Assembly (NCBI RefSeq): GCF_900114375.1
Contig: NZ_FOSV01000017.1
Span: forward strand, 39,425-103,424
DNA: 64,000 nucleotides
DNA from: Methylorubrum salsuginis
GTDB lineage: Bacteria > Pseudomonadota > Alphaproteobacteria > Rhizobiales > Beijerinckiaceae
Direction: 5' to 3'
Within the stretch, counting starts at the first letter, position 1; each line of letters opens with the position of its first letter. The translations under genes were made by a program, and so were the position numbers. Under the pieces are notes generated by a model. The model did no database searches. It had not been told where the DNA came from and saw only the letters and a program-made list of their open reading frames with translations. This document shows, piece by piece, positions 26,135 to 34,476 of the stretch.

Positions 26135-27970
26135 TTATTCTTCCAACCGCCGCACGGCCCCCTTCGCCGCGCTCGTCGCCAGCATCGCGTAGGCCTTCAG
26201 CGCCGTGCTCACCTTGCGCTTGCGGGGTGCGGCCGGCTTCCAGCCCTCGCGATCCCGCATGGCCCGCCGCTCGGCCAGCACCGCCTCGTCCACGGCGAGA
26301 TGAATGCGGCGGTTGGGGATGTCGATCTCGATCCGGTCGCCCTGCTCCACGAGCCCGATCAGCCCGCCCTCGGCCGCTTCCGGCGAGACGTGGCCGATGG
26401 AAAGCCCCGACGAGCCGCCGGAGAAGCGCCCGTCGGTGACCAGCGCGCAGGCTTTTCCGAGGCCCTTCGATTTCAGGTAGCTCGTCGGATAGAGCATCTC
26501 CTGCATGCCGGGGCCGCCGCGGGGGCCCTCGTAGCGGATCAGCACCACCTCGCCAGCCTTGACCCGGCCGTTGAGGATCGCGTCCACCGAGGCGTCTTGG
26601 CTCTCGAAGACGTGGGCCGTGCCGGTGAAGGTCAGGATCGAGGCGTCCACGCCCGCGGTCTTCACGATGCAGCCATCCTCGGCGAGGTTGCCGTAGAGCA
26701 CCGCGAGCCCGCCGTCCCGCGAATAGGCGTGCTCACTGTTGCGGATGACACCGGCCTCGCGGTCGAGGTCGAGTTCGTCCCAGCGCGAATCCTGGCTGAA
26801 GGCGACCTGGGTCGGCACGCCGCCGGGCGCCGCCCGGAAGAATTTTTGCACGGACTCGCTGCGGGTGACTTTGACGTCCCAGCGGTCGAGCGCCTCGCCG
26901 AGCGTGCCGGCGCTCACGTTGCCGACGCTGCGGTCGATCAGGCCGGCGCGGTCCAGTTCGCCCAGGATCGCCATGATGCCGCCGGCCCGGTGCACGTCCT
27001 CCATGTGGACGTTGGCCACCGCCGGGGCGACCTTGCAGAGCACCGGCACGCGGCGCGACAGCCGGTCGATGTCCGCCATGGTGAAGGGCACCTCGCCCTC
27101 ATGCGCGGCGGCGAGCAGATGCAGCACCGTGTTGGTCGAGCCCCCCATGGCGATGTCCAGCGTCATCGCGTTCTCGAACGCCTCGAAGCTCGCGACCGAG
27201 CGCGGCAGCACGCTCGCGTCGTCCTGCTCGTAGTAGCGCCGGGCCAGATCGACGATCAGGTGTCCGGCCTCGACGAACAGGCGCTTGCGGTCGGCATGCG
27301 TGGCCAGCGTCGAGCCGTTGCCGGGGAGCGACAGGCCGAGCGCCTCGGTGAGGCAGTTCATGGAATTCGCCGTGAACATGCCCGAGCACGAGCCGCAGGT
27401 CGGGCAGGCCGAGCGCTCGATCACCGCCACGTCCTCGTCCGACACCCGGTCGTCGGCCGCTGCCACCATGGCGTCCACGAGGTCGAACTTACGGGTGATG
27501 CCGTTCATCACGACCTTGCCGGCCTCCATCGGCCCGCCGGAGACGAACACCGCCGGGATGTTGAGGCGAAGCGCCGCCATCAGCATGCCGGGGGTGATCT
27601 TGTCGCAATTCGAGATGCAGACCATGGCATCCGCGCAATGCGCGTTGACCATGTACTCGACCGAGTCGGCGATGAGTTCGCGCGAGGGAAGCGAGTAGAG
27701 CATCCCGTCATGGCCCATGGCGATGCCGTCATCGACCGCGATGGTGTTGAATTCCTTCGCGACGCCGCCCGCCTGCTCGATTTCCCGCGCGACGAGCTGG
27801 CCGAGATCCTTCAGGTGGACGTGGCCCGGCACGAACTGCGTGAACGAGTTCACCACCGCGATGATCGGCTTACCGAAATCCGAATCCTTCATGCCGGTGG
27901 CACGCCACAGGCCGCGGGCGCCGGCCATGTTGCGGCCGTGGGTGGTGGTGCGGGAGCGATAGGCGGGCAT
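26135..27970 (-). CDS. ilvD: dihydroxy-acid dehydratase, long (E. coli-like) type
   Basis: Second dihydroxy-acid dehydratase of the window, 611 aa. The start at 27970 gives MPAYRSRTTTHGRNMAGARG, which matches the E. coli IlvD opening; a 14-residue Lys-rich extension from an upstream ATG was rejected. FTQFVPGHVHLKDLG lacks the first Cys of the [2Fe-2S] class; CISNCDKITPGM and CPTCGSCSGMFTANSMN are kept, as in the oxygen-sensitive [4Fe-4S] class. It lies downstream of leuA on the same strand, 157 bases away across a repeat, so both serve branched-chain amino acid synthesis. Confidence 0.92.
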   Translation of the reverse strand: MPAYRSRTTTHGRNMAGARGLWRATGMKDSDFGKPIIAVVNSFTQFVPGHVHLKDLGQLVAREIEQAGGVAKEFNTIAVDDGIAMGHDGMLYSLPSRELIADSVEYMVNAHCADAMVCISNCDKITPGMLMAALRLNIPAVFVSGGPMEAGKVVMNGITRKFDLVDAMVAAADDRVSDEDVAVIERSACPTCGSCSGMFTANSMNCLTEALGLSLPGNGSTLATHADRKRLFVEAGHLIVDLARRYYEQDDASVLPRSVASFEAFENAMTLDIAMGGSTNTVLHLLAAAHEGEVPFTMADIDRLSRRVPVLCKVAPAVANVHMEDVHRAGGIMAILGELDRAGLIDRSVGNVSAGTLGEALDRWDVKVTRSESVQKFFRAAPGGVPTQVAFSQDSRWDELDLDREAGVIRNSEHAYSRDGGLAVLYGNLAEDGCIVKTAGVDASILTFTGTAHVFESQDASVDAILNGRVKAGEVVLIRYEGPRGGPGMQEMLYPTSYLKSKGLGKACALVTDGRFSGGSSGLSIGHVSPEAAEGGLIGLVEQGDRIEIDIPNRRIHLAVDEAVLAERRAMRDREGWKPAAPRKRKVSTALKAYAMLATSAAKGAVRRLEE

Positions 27971-28023
27971 ATTTTTGGGACTTTTCGACTTCAGAATTTT
28001 GAACGGCGGCATCGACTCTCACA

Positions 28024-28118
28024 CCGTCACTGCGAGGCGAAGTCGAAGCAAACCAGGGCTCCGCACCTTCCGAAAAGGTCGCGCTACTGGATCGCTTCGC
28101 TTCCGCTTGCAATGACGG
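28024..28118. repeat. imperfect inverted repeat between leuA and ilvD
   Basis: CCGTCACTGCGAGGCGAAG near 28024 is the approximate reverse complement of CTTCCGCTTGCAATGACGG ending at 28118. This is a widespread intergenic repeat type in Rhizobiales genomes, as I recall it. Its arms are about 30 bases, so a transcript from leuA would fold here before ilvD. Confidence 0.6.
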
Positions 28119-28127
28119 TCGAGGCTG

Positions 28128-29684
28128 TCACACCACCGCGGCGTGCTGCGCGTGCAGCCGGACGGAGGCCGCCGAGAGCTTGTTGAGCGCCGACAGATAC
28201 GCCTTGGCCGAGGCCACCAGCGTGTCCGGGTCGGCGCCGCGCGCCGTCACCGAGCGCTCACCGGCCTTGAGCCGCACCGAGACCTCGGCCTGCGCGTCGG
28301 TCCCCTCGGTCACGGCGTGGACCTGATAGAGTTCGAGGGTCGTGTCGTGGGGCACCAGCCCGCGGATGGCGTTGAACACCGCGTCCACCGGCCCGTTGCC
28401 GTCGGCTTCCTCGGTGAAGGTGCGCCCGTCCATCTCGATCTTCATCGTCGCGCGCTGCGGTCCCCGCGTGCCCGCAATCACCGAGAGCGAGACCAGCTTG
28501 ATCCGGTCGTGCGCGGTGGCGAGATTCTGATCGACCAGCGCCTCGATATCCTCGTCGTAGACGTGCTTCTTGCGGTCGGCCAGATCCTTGAAGCGCTCGA
28601 ACACGTCCTGAAACTGGTTGTCGGACAGCGAGATGCCGAGTTCCGTCAGCTTCGACTTGAACGCCGCCCGGCCCGAATGCTTGCCCATCACCAGCGAGGT
28701 CTTGGCGAGGCCGACGGAAGCCGGCGTCATGATCTCGTAGGTCTCGGCGTGCTTGAGCATGCCGTCCTGATGGATGCCGCTCTCGTGGGCGAAGGCGTTC
28801 CGGCCGACGATGGCCTTGTTGTACTGCACTGGGAAGTTTGCCGCGTGGCTGACGAGCTTCGAGGCCCGCGTCAGCATCGTGGTGTCGATACCGGTGTCGT
28901 AGGGCATCACGTCGGCCCGCGTGCGGATCGCCATGACGATCTCTTCGAGCGCCGCGTTGCCCGCCCGCTCGCCGATGCCGTTCATGGTGCACTCGATCTG
29001 GCGCGCACCGCCCTCCAGACCCGCCAGCGAGTTCGCCACCGCGAGCCCGAGATCGTTGTGGCAATGCACGGAAAAGATCGCCTTGTCGGCATCCGGCACG
29101 CGCTCGCGCACCTGTCGGAACATCGCGCCGTATTCCTGCGGCGTGGCGTAGCCCACCGTGTCGGGCAGGTTGATCGTGGTGGCGCCCGCGCGGATCGCCG
29201 CCTCGACGCAGCGGCACAGGTAGTCGATGTCGGTGCGGGTCGCGTCCATGGCCGACCATTCCACGTCCTCGACGAGGTCGCGGGCCTGGGCCACGGTCTT
29301 GAGGATGATCTCGATCACCTCGTCCTGCGTCTTGCGCATCTGGTGGGCGAGGTGGATCGCCGAGGTCGAGACGAAGGTGTGGATGCGGCCCCGCTGCGCG
29401 TGGCGCACGGCCTCGCCGGCGCGGGCGATGTCGGCGGGAATCGCGCGGGCGAGCCCCGCGACGGTCGCCCGTTTGGTGCGCCGGGCGATCTCGGAGACCG
29501 CCTCGAAATCGCCGTTCGAGGCGATGGGGAAGCCCGCCTCGATGATGTCGACGCCCATCCCGTCGAGGAGCTCGGCCACGGCCAGCTTCTCGTCGAGCGT
29601 CATGGTGGCGCCGGGGCATTGCTCGCCGTCGCGCAGCGTCGTGTCGAAGATGACGACGCGATCCTTAGCCGAAGTGTTCGCCAT
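28128..29684 (-). CDS. leuA: 2-isopropylmalate synthase
   Basis: Condenses acetyl-CoA with 2-ketoisovalerate, the first committed step of leucine synthesis, 518 aa. The TIM-barrel catalytic part has DTTLRDGEQCPGATM, metal-binding HCHNDLGLAVAN and the NGIGERAGNAALEE motif. The C-terminal regulatory domain, about residues 390-518, contains the leucine-binding fold. Its upstream region holds a leader peptide with Leu, Ile and Val codons, a likely attenuation control (see the leader and attenuator features). Confidence 0.95.
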   Translation of the reverse strand: MANTSAKDRVVIFDTTLRDGEQCPGATMTLDEKLAVAELLDGMGVDIIEAGFPIASNGDFEAVSEIARRTKRATVAGLARAIPADIARAGEAVRHAQRGRIHTFVSTSAIHLAHQMRKTQDEVIEIILKTVAQARDLVEDVEWSAMDATRTDIDYLCRCVEAAIRAGATTINLPDTVGYATPQEYGAMFRQVRERVPDADKAIFSVHCHNDLGLAVANSLAGLEGGARQIECTMNGIGERAGNAALEEIVMAIRTRADVMPYDTGIDTTMLTRASKLVSHAANFPVQYNKAIVGRNAFAHESGIHQDGMLKHAETYEIMTPASVGLAKTSLVMGKHSGRAAFKSKLTELGISLSDNQFQDVFERFKDLADRKKHVYDEDIEALVDQNLATAHDRIKLVSLSVIAGTRGPQRATMKIEMDGRTFTEEADGNGPVDAVFNAIRGLVPHDTTLELYQVHAVTEGTDAQAEVSVRLKAGERSVTARGADPDTLVASAKAYLSALNKLSAASVRLHAQHAAVV

Positions 29685-29689
29685 GGGTC

Positions 29690-29925
29690 TTCCCTCGCGG
29701 CCGGCGCGCTCGACTCAGGTCAAGGAGCGGCGCCGGAATAAGCCTGTCGTTCCGGGTTCGAGCGGCATCCCCTGAGAGCCCAGGCGCATGCCCGGACGGC
29801 CCTCAGGGGCGGCTAAGAAGCAGGCCGACGAGGATGAGCGCGCAGGACGAAGCGGCCGCATGAGCGGCGCCGTCGATCGTCTGCACGGAGCGGCCAGGGG
29901 CCACGCTCGGTCTCCTCAGGGGCTG
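29690..29925 (-). promoter_or_regulatory. candidate leucine attenuator upstream of leuA
   Basis: On the minus strand CCCCTGAG occurs at 29922-29915 (region 1, overlapping the leader's ribosome site) and again at 29809-29802 (region 2, containing the leader stop). CTCAGGGG at 29776-29769 (region 3) can pair with either, so two folds exclude each other. Nearer leuA, CCGGCGCCGCTC and GAGCGCGCCGG arms flank a short loop just before the leuA ribosome site. No U-run terminator is seen, so control of translation initiation is as likely as transcription termination. Confidence 0.45.
29803..29904 (-). CDS. leuA leader peptide candidate (33 aa, Leu/Ile/Val-rich)
   Basis: A GTG at 29904 has AGGAG (29912-29916 on the plus strand reads CTCCT) seven bases upstream. 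The peptide ends ALILVGLLLSRP, so seven of its last twelve residues are Leu, Ile or Val. Five are leucine, read by CTC, CTC, CTG, CTT and CTT. Its stop TGA sits inside the first arm of a hairpin. It is on the same strand as leuA, 118 bases before the leuA start. This is what a ribosome-stalling leader for leucine starvation would look like; it was not tested. Confidence 0.55.
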   Translation of the reverse strand: MAPGRSVQTIDGAAHAAASSCALILVGLLLSRP

Positions 29926-30076
29926 ACTCGCCGGCAAGGGCCCGCGACCAGGGTTCGCGTGTGTATCGATTGGTGGGGAGTGTGACAAGCGCGACGCCGC
30001 GCCGTGATTGACCGCCCCCGCCTTCGCGCCGCACAAGCTTGGCCTTACCTGAACGCGCCTGCCGGGAGACTTCGTC

Positions 30077-30406
30077 GTGCCCTCGACCCGTTCCGCCGTC
30101 CTTCTCGCCATCCTCGGGGCTTCGCTCGCCGCTTGCCAATCGAGCGCGCCGCCGCCGGTCGCGGCGGTCGCCGCCGCACCCGCGCCGGTGATCGCCGACC
30201 TTGCGCCCGGCGCCGGCTGCGGCCCGACCATCGCCCGGACGCAATCCATCGTCGCGGGCGACGTGCAGACCGGCGACCTGTCGGAGCCGGTCGGCCAACG
30301 CTTCGGCGCCGATCTGGCCAAGGCGGCCGATGCCTGCGCCGCCGGTCGCGATGCGGAGGCGCTGCGCCTGCACGCGGCGGCCAAGGCCCGGTACGGCTAC
30401 CGGTAG
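30077..30406 (+). CDS. small hypothetical lipoprotein
   Basis: A 109-aa protein with GTG start and GGGAGA upstream. The signal peptide MPSTRSAVLLAILGASLAAC ends in lipobox LAAC, with lipidated Cys20. A Pro/Ala-rich spacer follows, then a small domain with two Cys (GCGPTIART and ADACAAGRD) and alternating Ala-rich helix. No known family recognised. It is convergent with the Nudix gene, whose stop lies two bases after its own. Confidence 0.65.
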   Translation: MPSTRSAVLLAILGASLAACQSSAPPPVAAVAAAPAPVIADLAPGAGCGPTIARTQSIVAGDVQTGDLSEPVGQRFGADLAKAADACAAGRDAEALRLHAAAKARYGYR

Positions 30407-30407
30407 C

Positions 30408-31139
30408 TCACCCCGGAAACACGCTCGCCAGATAGGCCTGGACGAAGCCCGGCATCCGTCCGGCGTCGATGTCGGCGCGCGAGCGGGCGATGACGGTGTG
30501 GGCGAGTTCGGGCTCGTCCTCGTGGCCGCGATGGGCGTCGATCTTGGCCTTCAACGCCTCGGCGTCGCCATCGAACCGGACCGGACGCAGGAAGGCGAGT
30601 TGACCGTCGCCGCGCAGAAGCACCCAATCCTGCGCCGCCCCCTTCGGCAGGGACAGGCCGGTCTCTTCGAGAAATTCGCGCTCGGCGCTGCCGGCGAGAT
30701 CGACCACGTCCCCGTCGCGCAGATCGCCCGGATCGGGCGTGCCGCAAGGAAAATAGATCTGGCCGGCATTGGCGGTGTGGGTGCCCATCACGCCGAGGAC
30801 GACGGCGCCGTCCGACGTATGCGGAACGATGGCCGCGAAGGCGTTGGCGACCAGCGCGTCGGGCACGCCCGCATCGCGGAACGCGATGAAGCGCGAGTAG
30901 CGCGCCTCGAAGAACGCCGCCTCGCAGGCCCCGTCCGCGATGGTGCAGCCGCTCGCGAGATAGACCGGGCCGTCGAACAGGCCCGGAGTCTTCTCGAGCC
31001 GCCGCCGCCAGTTGCGGTCGATCGCCTCCGCGTTGTCGCGGGCCCAGGCCCAATCATACGGCGCGAGGCGGGCCGCGATGCGGGTGAGCGGGGTCAGGGT
31101 GAAGCCGGGCGCGGGCTGGGTCTCACCCTCAATCGACAT
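30408..31139 (-). CDS. Nudix hydrolase
   Basis: A 243-aa protein carrying the Nudix helix core REFLEETGL (from the GX5EX7REUXEEXGU box) at about residue 153; the front part of the box (CGTPDPGDLRDG) is longer than usual, so the fit is partial. Substrates of the family are nucleotide or related diphosphates. The N-terminal 100 residues are an extra domain seen in some plant-like Nudix proteins. It is part of a same-strand group pdxY-phzF-nudix, overlapping the phzF end by 11 bases. Confidence 0.7.
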   Translation of the reverse strand: MSIEGETQPAPGFTLTPLTRIAARLAPYDWAWARDNAEAIDRNWRRRLEKTPGLFDGPVYLASGCTIADGACEAAFFEARYSRFIAFRDAGVPDALVANAFAAIVPHTSDGAVVLGVMGTHTANAGQIYFPCGTPDPGDLRDGDVVDLAGSAEREFLEETGLSLPKGAAQDWVLLRGDGQLAFLRPVRFDGDAEALKAKIDAHRGHEDEPELAHTVIARSRADIDAGRMPGFVQAYLASVFPG

Positions 31140-32046
31140 GCAACGTGCCCTCGGAGACCACCACGGCGCTGCCGCCGATTTCGACGGAGCGCAGCGCCCC
31201 CTCGGTGATGACGAGTTGAAGATCGATGGCGCTCGGGCGGCCCATGGCGACGCCTTGCCGGATCGACACGTCGTGGGTGCCGTCGCCGAGCGGCTCGAAC
31301 TGCATCAGCACACCCGCGAAGGCCGCTGCGGCGCTGCCGGTGGCCGGGTCCTCCCGCACGCCGAGGCGCGGGGCGAACATCCGCGCCTGATACTGCCGCC
31401 CGATTCCCTCGGGGTCGAGGGTGTAGAGGTAGAGCGCGTCGGCCTCTCGCGGAAAGAGCCGGGCGAGGGCGGCTTCGCTGATCCACGCCCGGTCCAACGC
31501 CTCGCGGCTCGCCAGCGGCACGAAGGTGAAGTGCGGGCCGGCCCCATGGCGGCTGGGCTGATGGCGGTTGAAGCCGATATCGGACGGATTCAGCCCCAGG
31601 GCCGATGCGAGGGCGGCGGGCTTGGCCGCCTCGCCGAGATAGCGTGGCAGCACCGGCAGCTTGAACCGGGCATGGCCGGAGCGCCCATCCGCGCCGGGCT
31701 CGACCACGCAGGGCACGGTGCCGATCCGCTCTTCCAGTCCGAACGCCACGGCGTCGGCACCCGGCCGCTCGGCGCGGTCGTGCAGAGCCAACAACACGGC
31801 CGTGCCGACGGTGGGGTGGCCGGCGAAAGGCAGTTCGTGGGCGGGGGTGAAGATGCGCAAGCCCGCCCGGTGGCGCGCCTCGCTCGGTGGCGTGACGAAC
31901 ACCGTCTCGGACAGGTTGAACTCGCGGGTGATCGCCTGCATCGCCGCCTCATCCAGTCCGTCGGAATCCAGCACCACCGCGAGCGGGTTCCCGGCGAGCG
32001 CCCTGTCGGTGAACACGTCGAGGGTCGCGAAGCGGCGTTTCGGCAT
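31129..32046 (-). CDS. PhzF family isomerase/epimerase-like protein
   Basis: A 305-aa protein of the diaminopimelate-epimerase-fold PhzF family. Seen motifs: FTDRALAGNPLAVVLDSD at the start, catalytic-site Glu in NLSETVFVTPP, GHPTVGTAVLLAL, and the phosphate-like loop REDPATGSAAAAFAG. PhzF proper acts in phenazine synthesis; no other phz genes are present, so a housekeeping isomerase role is more likely. It is in the same-strand group with pdxY and the Nudix gene. Confidence 0.85.
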   Translation of the reverse strand: MPKRRFATLDVFTDRALAGNPLAVVLDSDGLDEAAMQAITREFNLSETVFVTPPSEARHRAGLRIFTPAHELPFAGHPTVGTAVLLALHDRAERPGADAVAFGLEERIGTVPCVVEPGADGRSGHARFKLPVLPRYLGEAAKPAALASALGLNPSDIGFNRHQPSRHGAGPHFTFVPLASREALDRAWISEAALARLFPREADALYLYTLDPEGIGRQYQARMFAPRLGVREDPATGSAAAAFAGVLMQFEPLGDGTHDVSIRQGVAMGRPSAIDLQLVITEGALRSVEIGGSAVVVSEGTLHVD

Positions 32047-32059
32047 GCGGGAATCCTTG

Positions 32060-32911
32060 TCAGACCGTCTCGACCGGGAAGGCGCTGGTCGGCGCGACGA
32101 ATTCGTCCTGCGCTTCGACCGTCAGAAGCTCCTCCGCCCCGGCCTCTGCCGTGCGGCGGAGCAATCCGTGGATCGAGGCCGCCGCCATGCCGAGCGCCAA
32201 GGCCGCCGAGCGCGTGCGCCAATAATGCACGAGGTAGAGCGCGGCCACCGCATCGCCCGCGCCAGAGACCGCCTTGAGGTCGAGCCGCGGCGTGCGAACC
32301 CGCCAGAACGAACCGCCTTCGCCGGCCATCATGTCGATGGAATCCGCAGGCGTCTCGGCGGTGGCGAGCGAGGTGACGAGCACCACCTTCGGCCCCAGCG
32401 CCTGCACCGCACTGACCGCCGCCTTGGCACCGTCGAGCGTGTCGGTCGGGCTTCCGGCGATGAGATCCAGCTCGAACTGGTTCGGGGTGAGGATGTCGGC
32501 GGCCGGCACCGCTTGGTCCCGCATGAAATCGGCGATGCCCGGCCGCACGTAGACGCCGGCATAGGTGTCGCCGATCACCGGATCGCAGCAATACAGCGCC
32601 TCGCGGTTGGCCGCCCGCACGGCGGCGACCGCCCGCAGGATCGCCGTGCCGATATCGGCCGAGCCCATATAGCCGGAGAGCACCGCGTCGCAGTGCTTCA
32701 GCGCGCCGCGCTCGGCCACGCCCTGCACCACCTCCTCGACGGCGGGCCCGTCGAACACCCGGCCCCGCCACGCCCCGTAGCCGGTGTGGTTGGAGAACTG
32801 CACCGTATGCACCGGCCAGACCTCGACGCCGAGCCGCTGCATCGGGAAGACCGCGGAGGCGTTGCCGACATGGCCGTAGGCGACGTGCGACTGGATCGAC
32901 AGGACCTTCAT
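32060..32911 (-). CDS. pdxY: pyridoxal kinase
   Basis: ATP-dependent kinase of the vitamin B6 salvage pathway, producing pyridoxal 5'-phosphate, 283 aa. Ribokinase-like motifs: SIQSHVAYGHVGNASAVFP and NHTGYG near the N-terminus, DPVIGDTYAGVYV, PNQFELDLIAG, and the anion hole/catalytic SGAGDAVAALYLVHY, where the Asp is the base. It starts the pdxY-phzF-Nudix group, with 13 bases to phzF. PdxY and PdxK are hard to separate by eye; the length suits PdxY. Confidence 0.9.
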   Translation of the reverse strand: MKVLSIQSHVAYGHVGNASAVFPMQRLGVEVWPVHTVQFSNHTGYGAWRGRVFDGPAVEEVVQGVAERGALKHCDAVLSGYMGSADIGTAILRAVAAVRAANREALYCCDPVIGDTYAGVYVRPGIADFMRDQAVPAADILTPNQFELDLIAGSPTDTLDGAKAAVSAVQALGPKVVLVTSLATAETPADSIDMMAGEGGSFWRVRTPRLDLKAVSGAGDAVAALYLVHYWRTRSAALALGMAAASIHGLLRRTAEAGAEELLTVEAQDEFVAPTSAFPVETV

Positions 32912-33030
32912 GACGCTCCGAATGTGCCGTCTTGCACGGCTTTCGTAACCCGCCGACGCGCATGACGCATCCCATGCGCGCGCCGTGCGTTGCGGCTCGG
33001 ACGACGTAGCGCCACAGCAACGGGGACGGC

Positions 33031-33552
33031 ATGGACTTCGAGACGATCAAGACGACCGTGCTGACCTTCGTGGAGACCCACAAGGAATGGGCGCCGGTCG
33101 TGACCGCGGTGATCGCCTTCTGCGAATCGCTGGCCTTCCTCTCGATCCTCGTGCCTGCGACCTTCATCCTGCTCGCCATCGGCGCGCTGATCGGATCGAG
33201 CGACCTGCCGTTCTGGCCGATGGTGATCGGCGCGGGCATCGGTGCGGGCCTCGGCGACTGGGTGTCCTACGAGGTCGGCCACTACTTCAAGGACGACGTC
33301 AAAAAAGTCTGGCCGATGAAGCGCTACCCGGAGATGACCGACAAGGCGGAAGACTTCCTGCGCCGCTGGGGCGCGGGCGCGGTGGCGATCGGGCGGTTCA
33401 TCGGCCCGGCCCGTGCGGTGGTGCCGCTGGTGGCCGGCTCCTTCGGCGTCAACCGCATCCCCTTCCAGATCGCCAACTGGCTCTCGGCCTTCGTCTGGGC
33501 CTTCCTCATGCTCGCCCCCGGCGCCGGGCTGCTGACGTGGTTCAAGCACTGA
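33031..33552 (+). CDS. DedA family membrane protein
   Basis: A 173-aa polytopic membrane protein. The DedA/SNARE-associated fold is suggested by the early Glu-containing segment AFCESLAFLSILVPATFILLA, the amphipathic GAGLGDWVSYEVGHYF and the motif GRFIGPARAVVPLVAGSFGV. Known DedA proteins affect membrane lipid distribution (undecaprenyl phosphate or phosphatidylethanolamine flipping) and proton-dependent processes; which applies is unknown. It stands alone, followed by an inverted repeat. Confidence 0.88.
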   Translation: MDFETIKTTVLTFVETHKEWAPVVTAVIAFCESLAFLSILVPATFILLAIGALIGSSDLPFWPMVIGAGIGAGLGDWVSYEVGHYFKDDVKKVWPMKRYPEMTDKAEDFLRRWGAGAVAIGRFIGPARAVVPLVAGSFGVNRIPFQIANWLSAFVWAFLMLAPGAGLLTWFKH

Positions 33553-33596
33553 GCGCTTTCCGACGAAGTGGATGCCGGTTCGTCGAAAGAAAGCGC
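33553..33596. repeat. palindromic repeat after the dedA-like gene
   Basis: GCGCTTTC-CGACGAA at 33553-33567 pairs with TTCGTCG-...-GAAAGCGC at 33579-33596, with an inner loop and a small bulge. It begins at the dedA stop codon. It resembles a common intergenic palindrome of Methylobacterium-group genomes and could also stop transcription. Confidence 0.6.
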
Positions 33597-33614
33597 GGCA
33601 AAGCAGAGACTGAA

Positions 33615-34391
33615 ATGCGCCGCTTCCCGCCCGAACGCATCGTCTGCCTGACGGAAGAAACCGTCGAGACGCTGTATCTGCTGGGCGAGGATCACCGCAT
33701 CGTCGGCGTCTCGGGCTACGCGGTGCGCCCGGCCCGCGTCCGCAAGGAAAAGCCGCGGGTCTCGGCCTTCACCAGCGCCGACATGCCCAAGATCCTGGCG
33801 CTCGAACCCGATCTCGTGCTGGCCTTCTCCGACCTCCAGGCGGAGATCGCGGCGAACCTCGCCCGCGCCGGCATCGCCGTCCACCTGTTCAACCAGCGCG
33901 ACCTGGCCGGCTGCCTGGCGATGATCCGCACGCTCGGCGCCCTCGTCGGCGCGGGTGAGCGGGCCGAGGCGCTGGCCCGCTCCTACGAGGCGCGGCTGAG
34001 CGCAGTCGCCGCCGAGAGTACCGGGCGGACGCCGCTCAAGGTGTATTTCGAGGAATGGGACGAGCCGATGATCTCCGGCATCGGCTGGGTCTCCGACCTG
34101 ATCGGCCATGCCGGTGGGCACGACGTGTTTCCGGACTTGAGCCGGATGCAGGCCGCCAGAGATCGCATCGTCACCTCCGACCAGGTGATCGCGGCGGCGC
34201 CCGACGTGATCCTCGCCTCGTGGTGCGGCAAGCGCGTGAACATCGACCGCATCCGCGCCCGGCCGGGCTGGGACGCGATTCCCGCGGTGGCGGCCGGGCG
34301 CATCCACGAGATCAAGTCCCCGCTGATCCTCCAGCCGGGGCCGGCGGCGCTGACGGAGGGGTTCGAGGCGATCCGGGCGGCGTTGGGGTGA
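33615..34391 (+). CDS. cobalamin/siderophore-type ABC substrate-binding domain protein without signal peptide
   Basis: A 258-aa protein of the BtuF/FepB-like fold: PERIVCLTEETVETLYLLGED at the start, MPKILALEPDLVLAFSDLQ, and APDVILASWCGKRVNIDRI near the end, with PGWDAIPAVAAGRIHEI as the typical final motif. Unlike a true periplasmic binding protein it begins directly with the domain and shows no signal peptide at the ATG at 33615. No permease or ATPase gene lies nearby. It may be cytoplasmic, or a longer start was missed, although the upstream sequence is the repeat. Confidence 0.75.
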   Translation: MRRFPPERIVCLTEETVETLYLLGEDHRIVGVSGYAVRPARVRKEKPRVSAFTSADMPKILALEPDLVLAFSDLQAEIAANLARAGIAVHLFNQRDLAGCLAMIRTLGALVGAGERAEALARSYEARLSAVAAESTGRTPLKVYFEEWDEPMISGIGWVSDLIGHAGGHDVFPDLSRMQAARDRIVTSDQVIAAAPDVILASWCGKRVNIDRIRARPGWDAIPAVAAGRIHEIKSPLILQPGPAALTEGFEAIRAALG

Positions 34392-34476
34392 GACATCGCC
34401 ACAGGTGACAGCGGCGTGGGGCGCCTGCCAGACTGCGCGTCACGATTCGGCCTCACCCGCAAGCCATCGCCCCGCC

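Noticed and set aside
31129..32046. Phenazine biosynthesis locus from the PhzF protein
   Set aside because: No other phz genes nearby; the PhzF family is broad.
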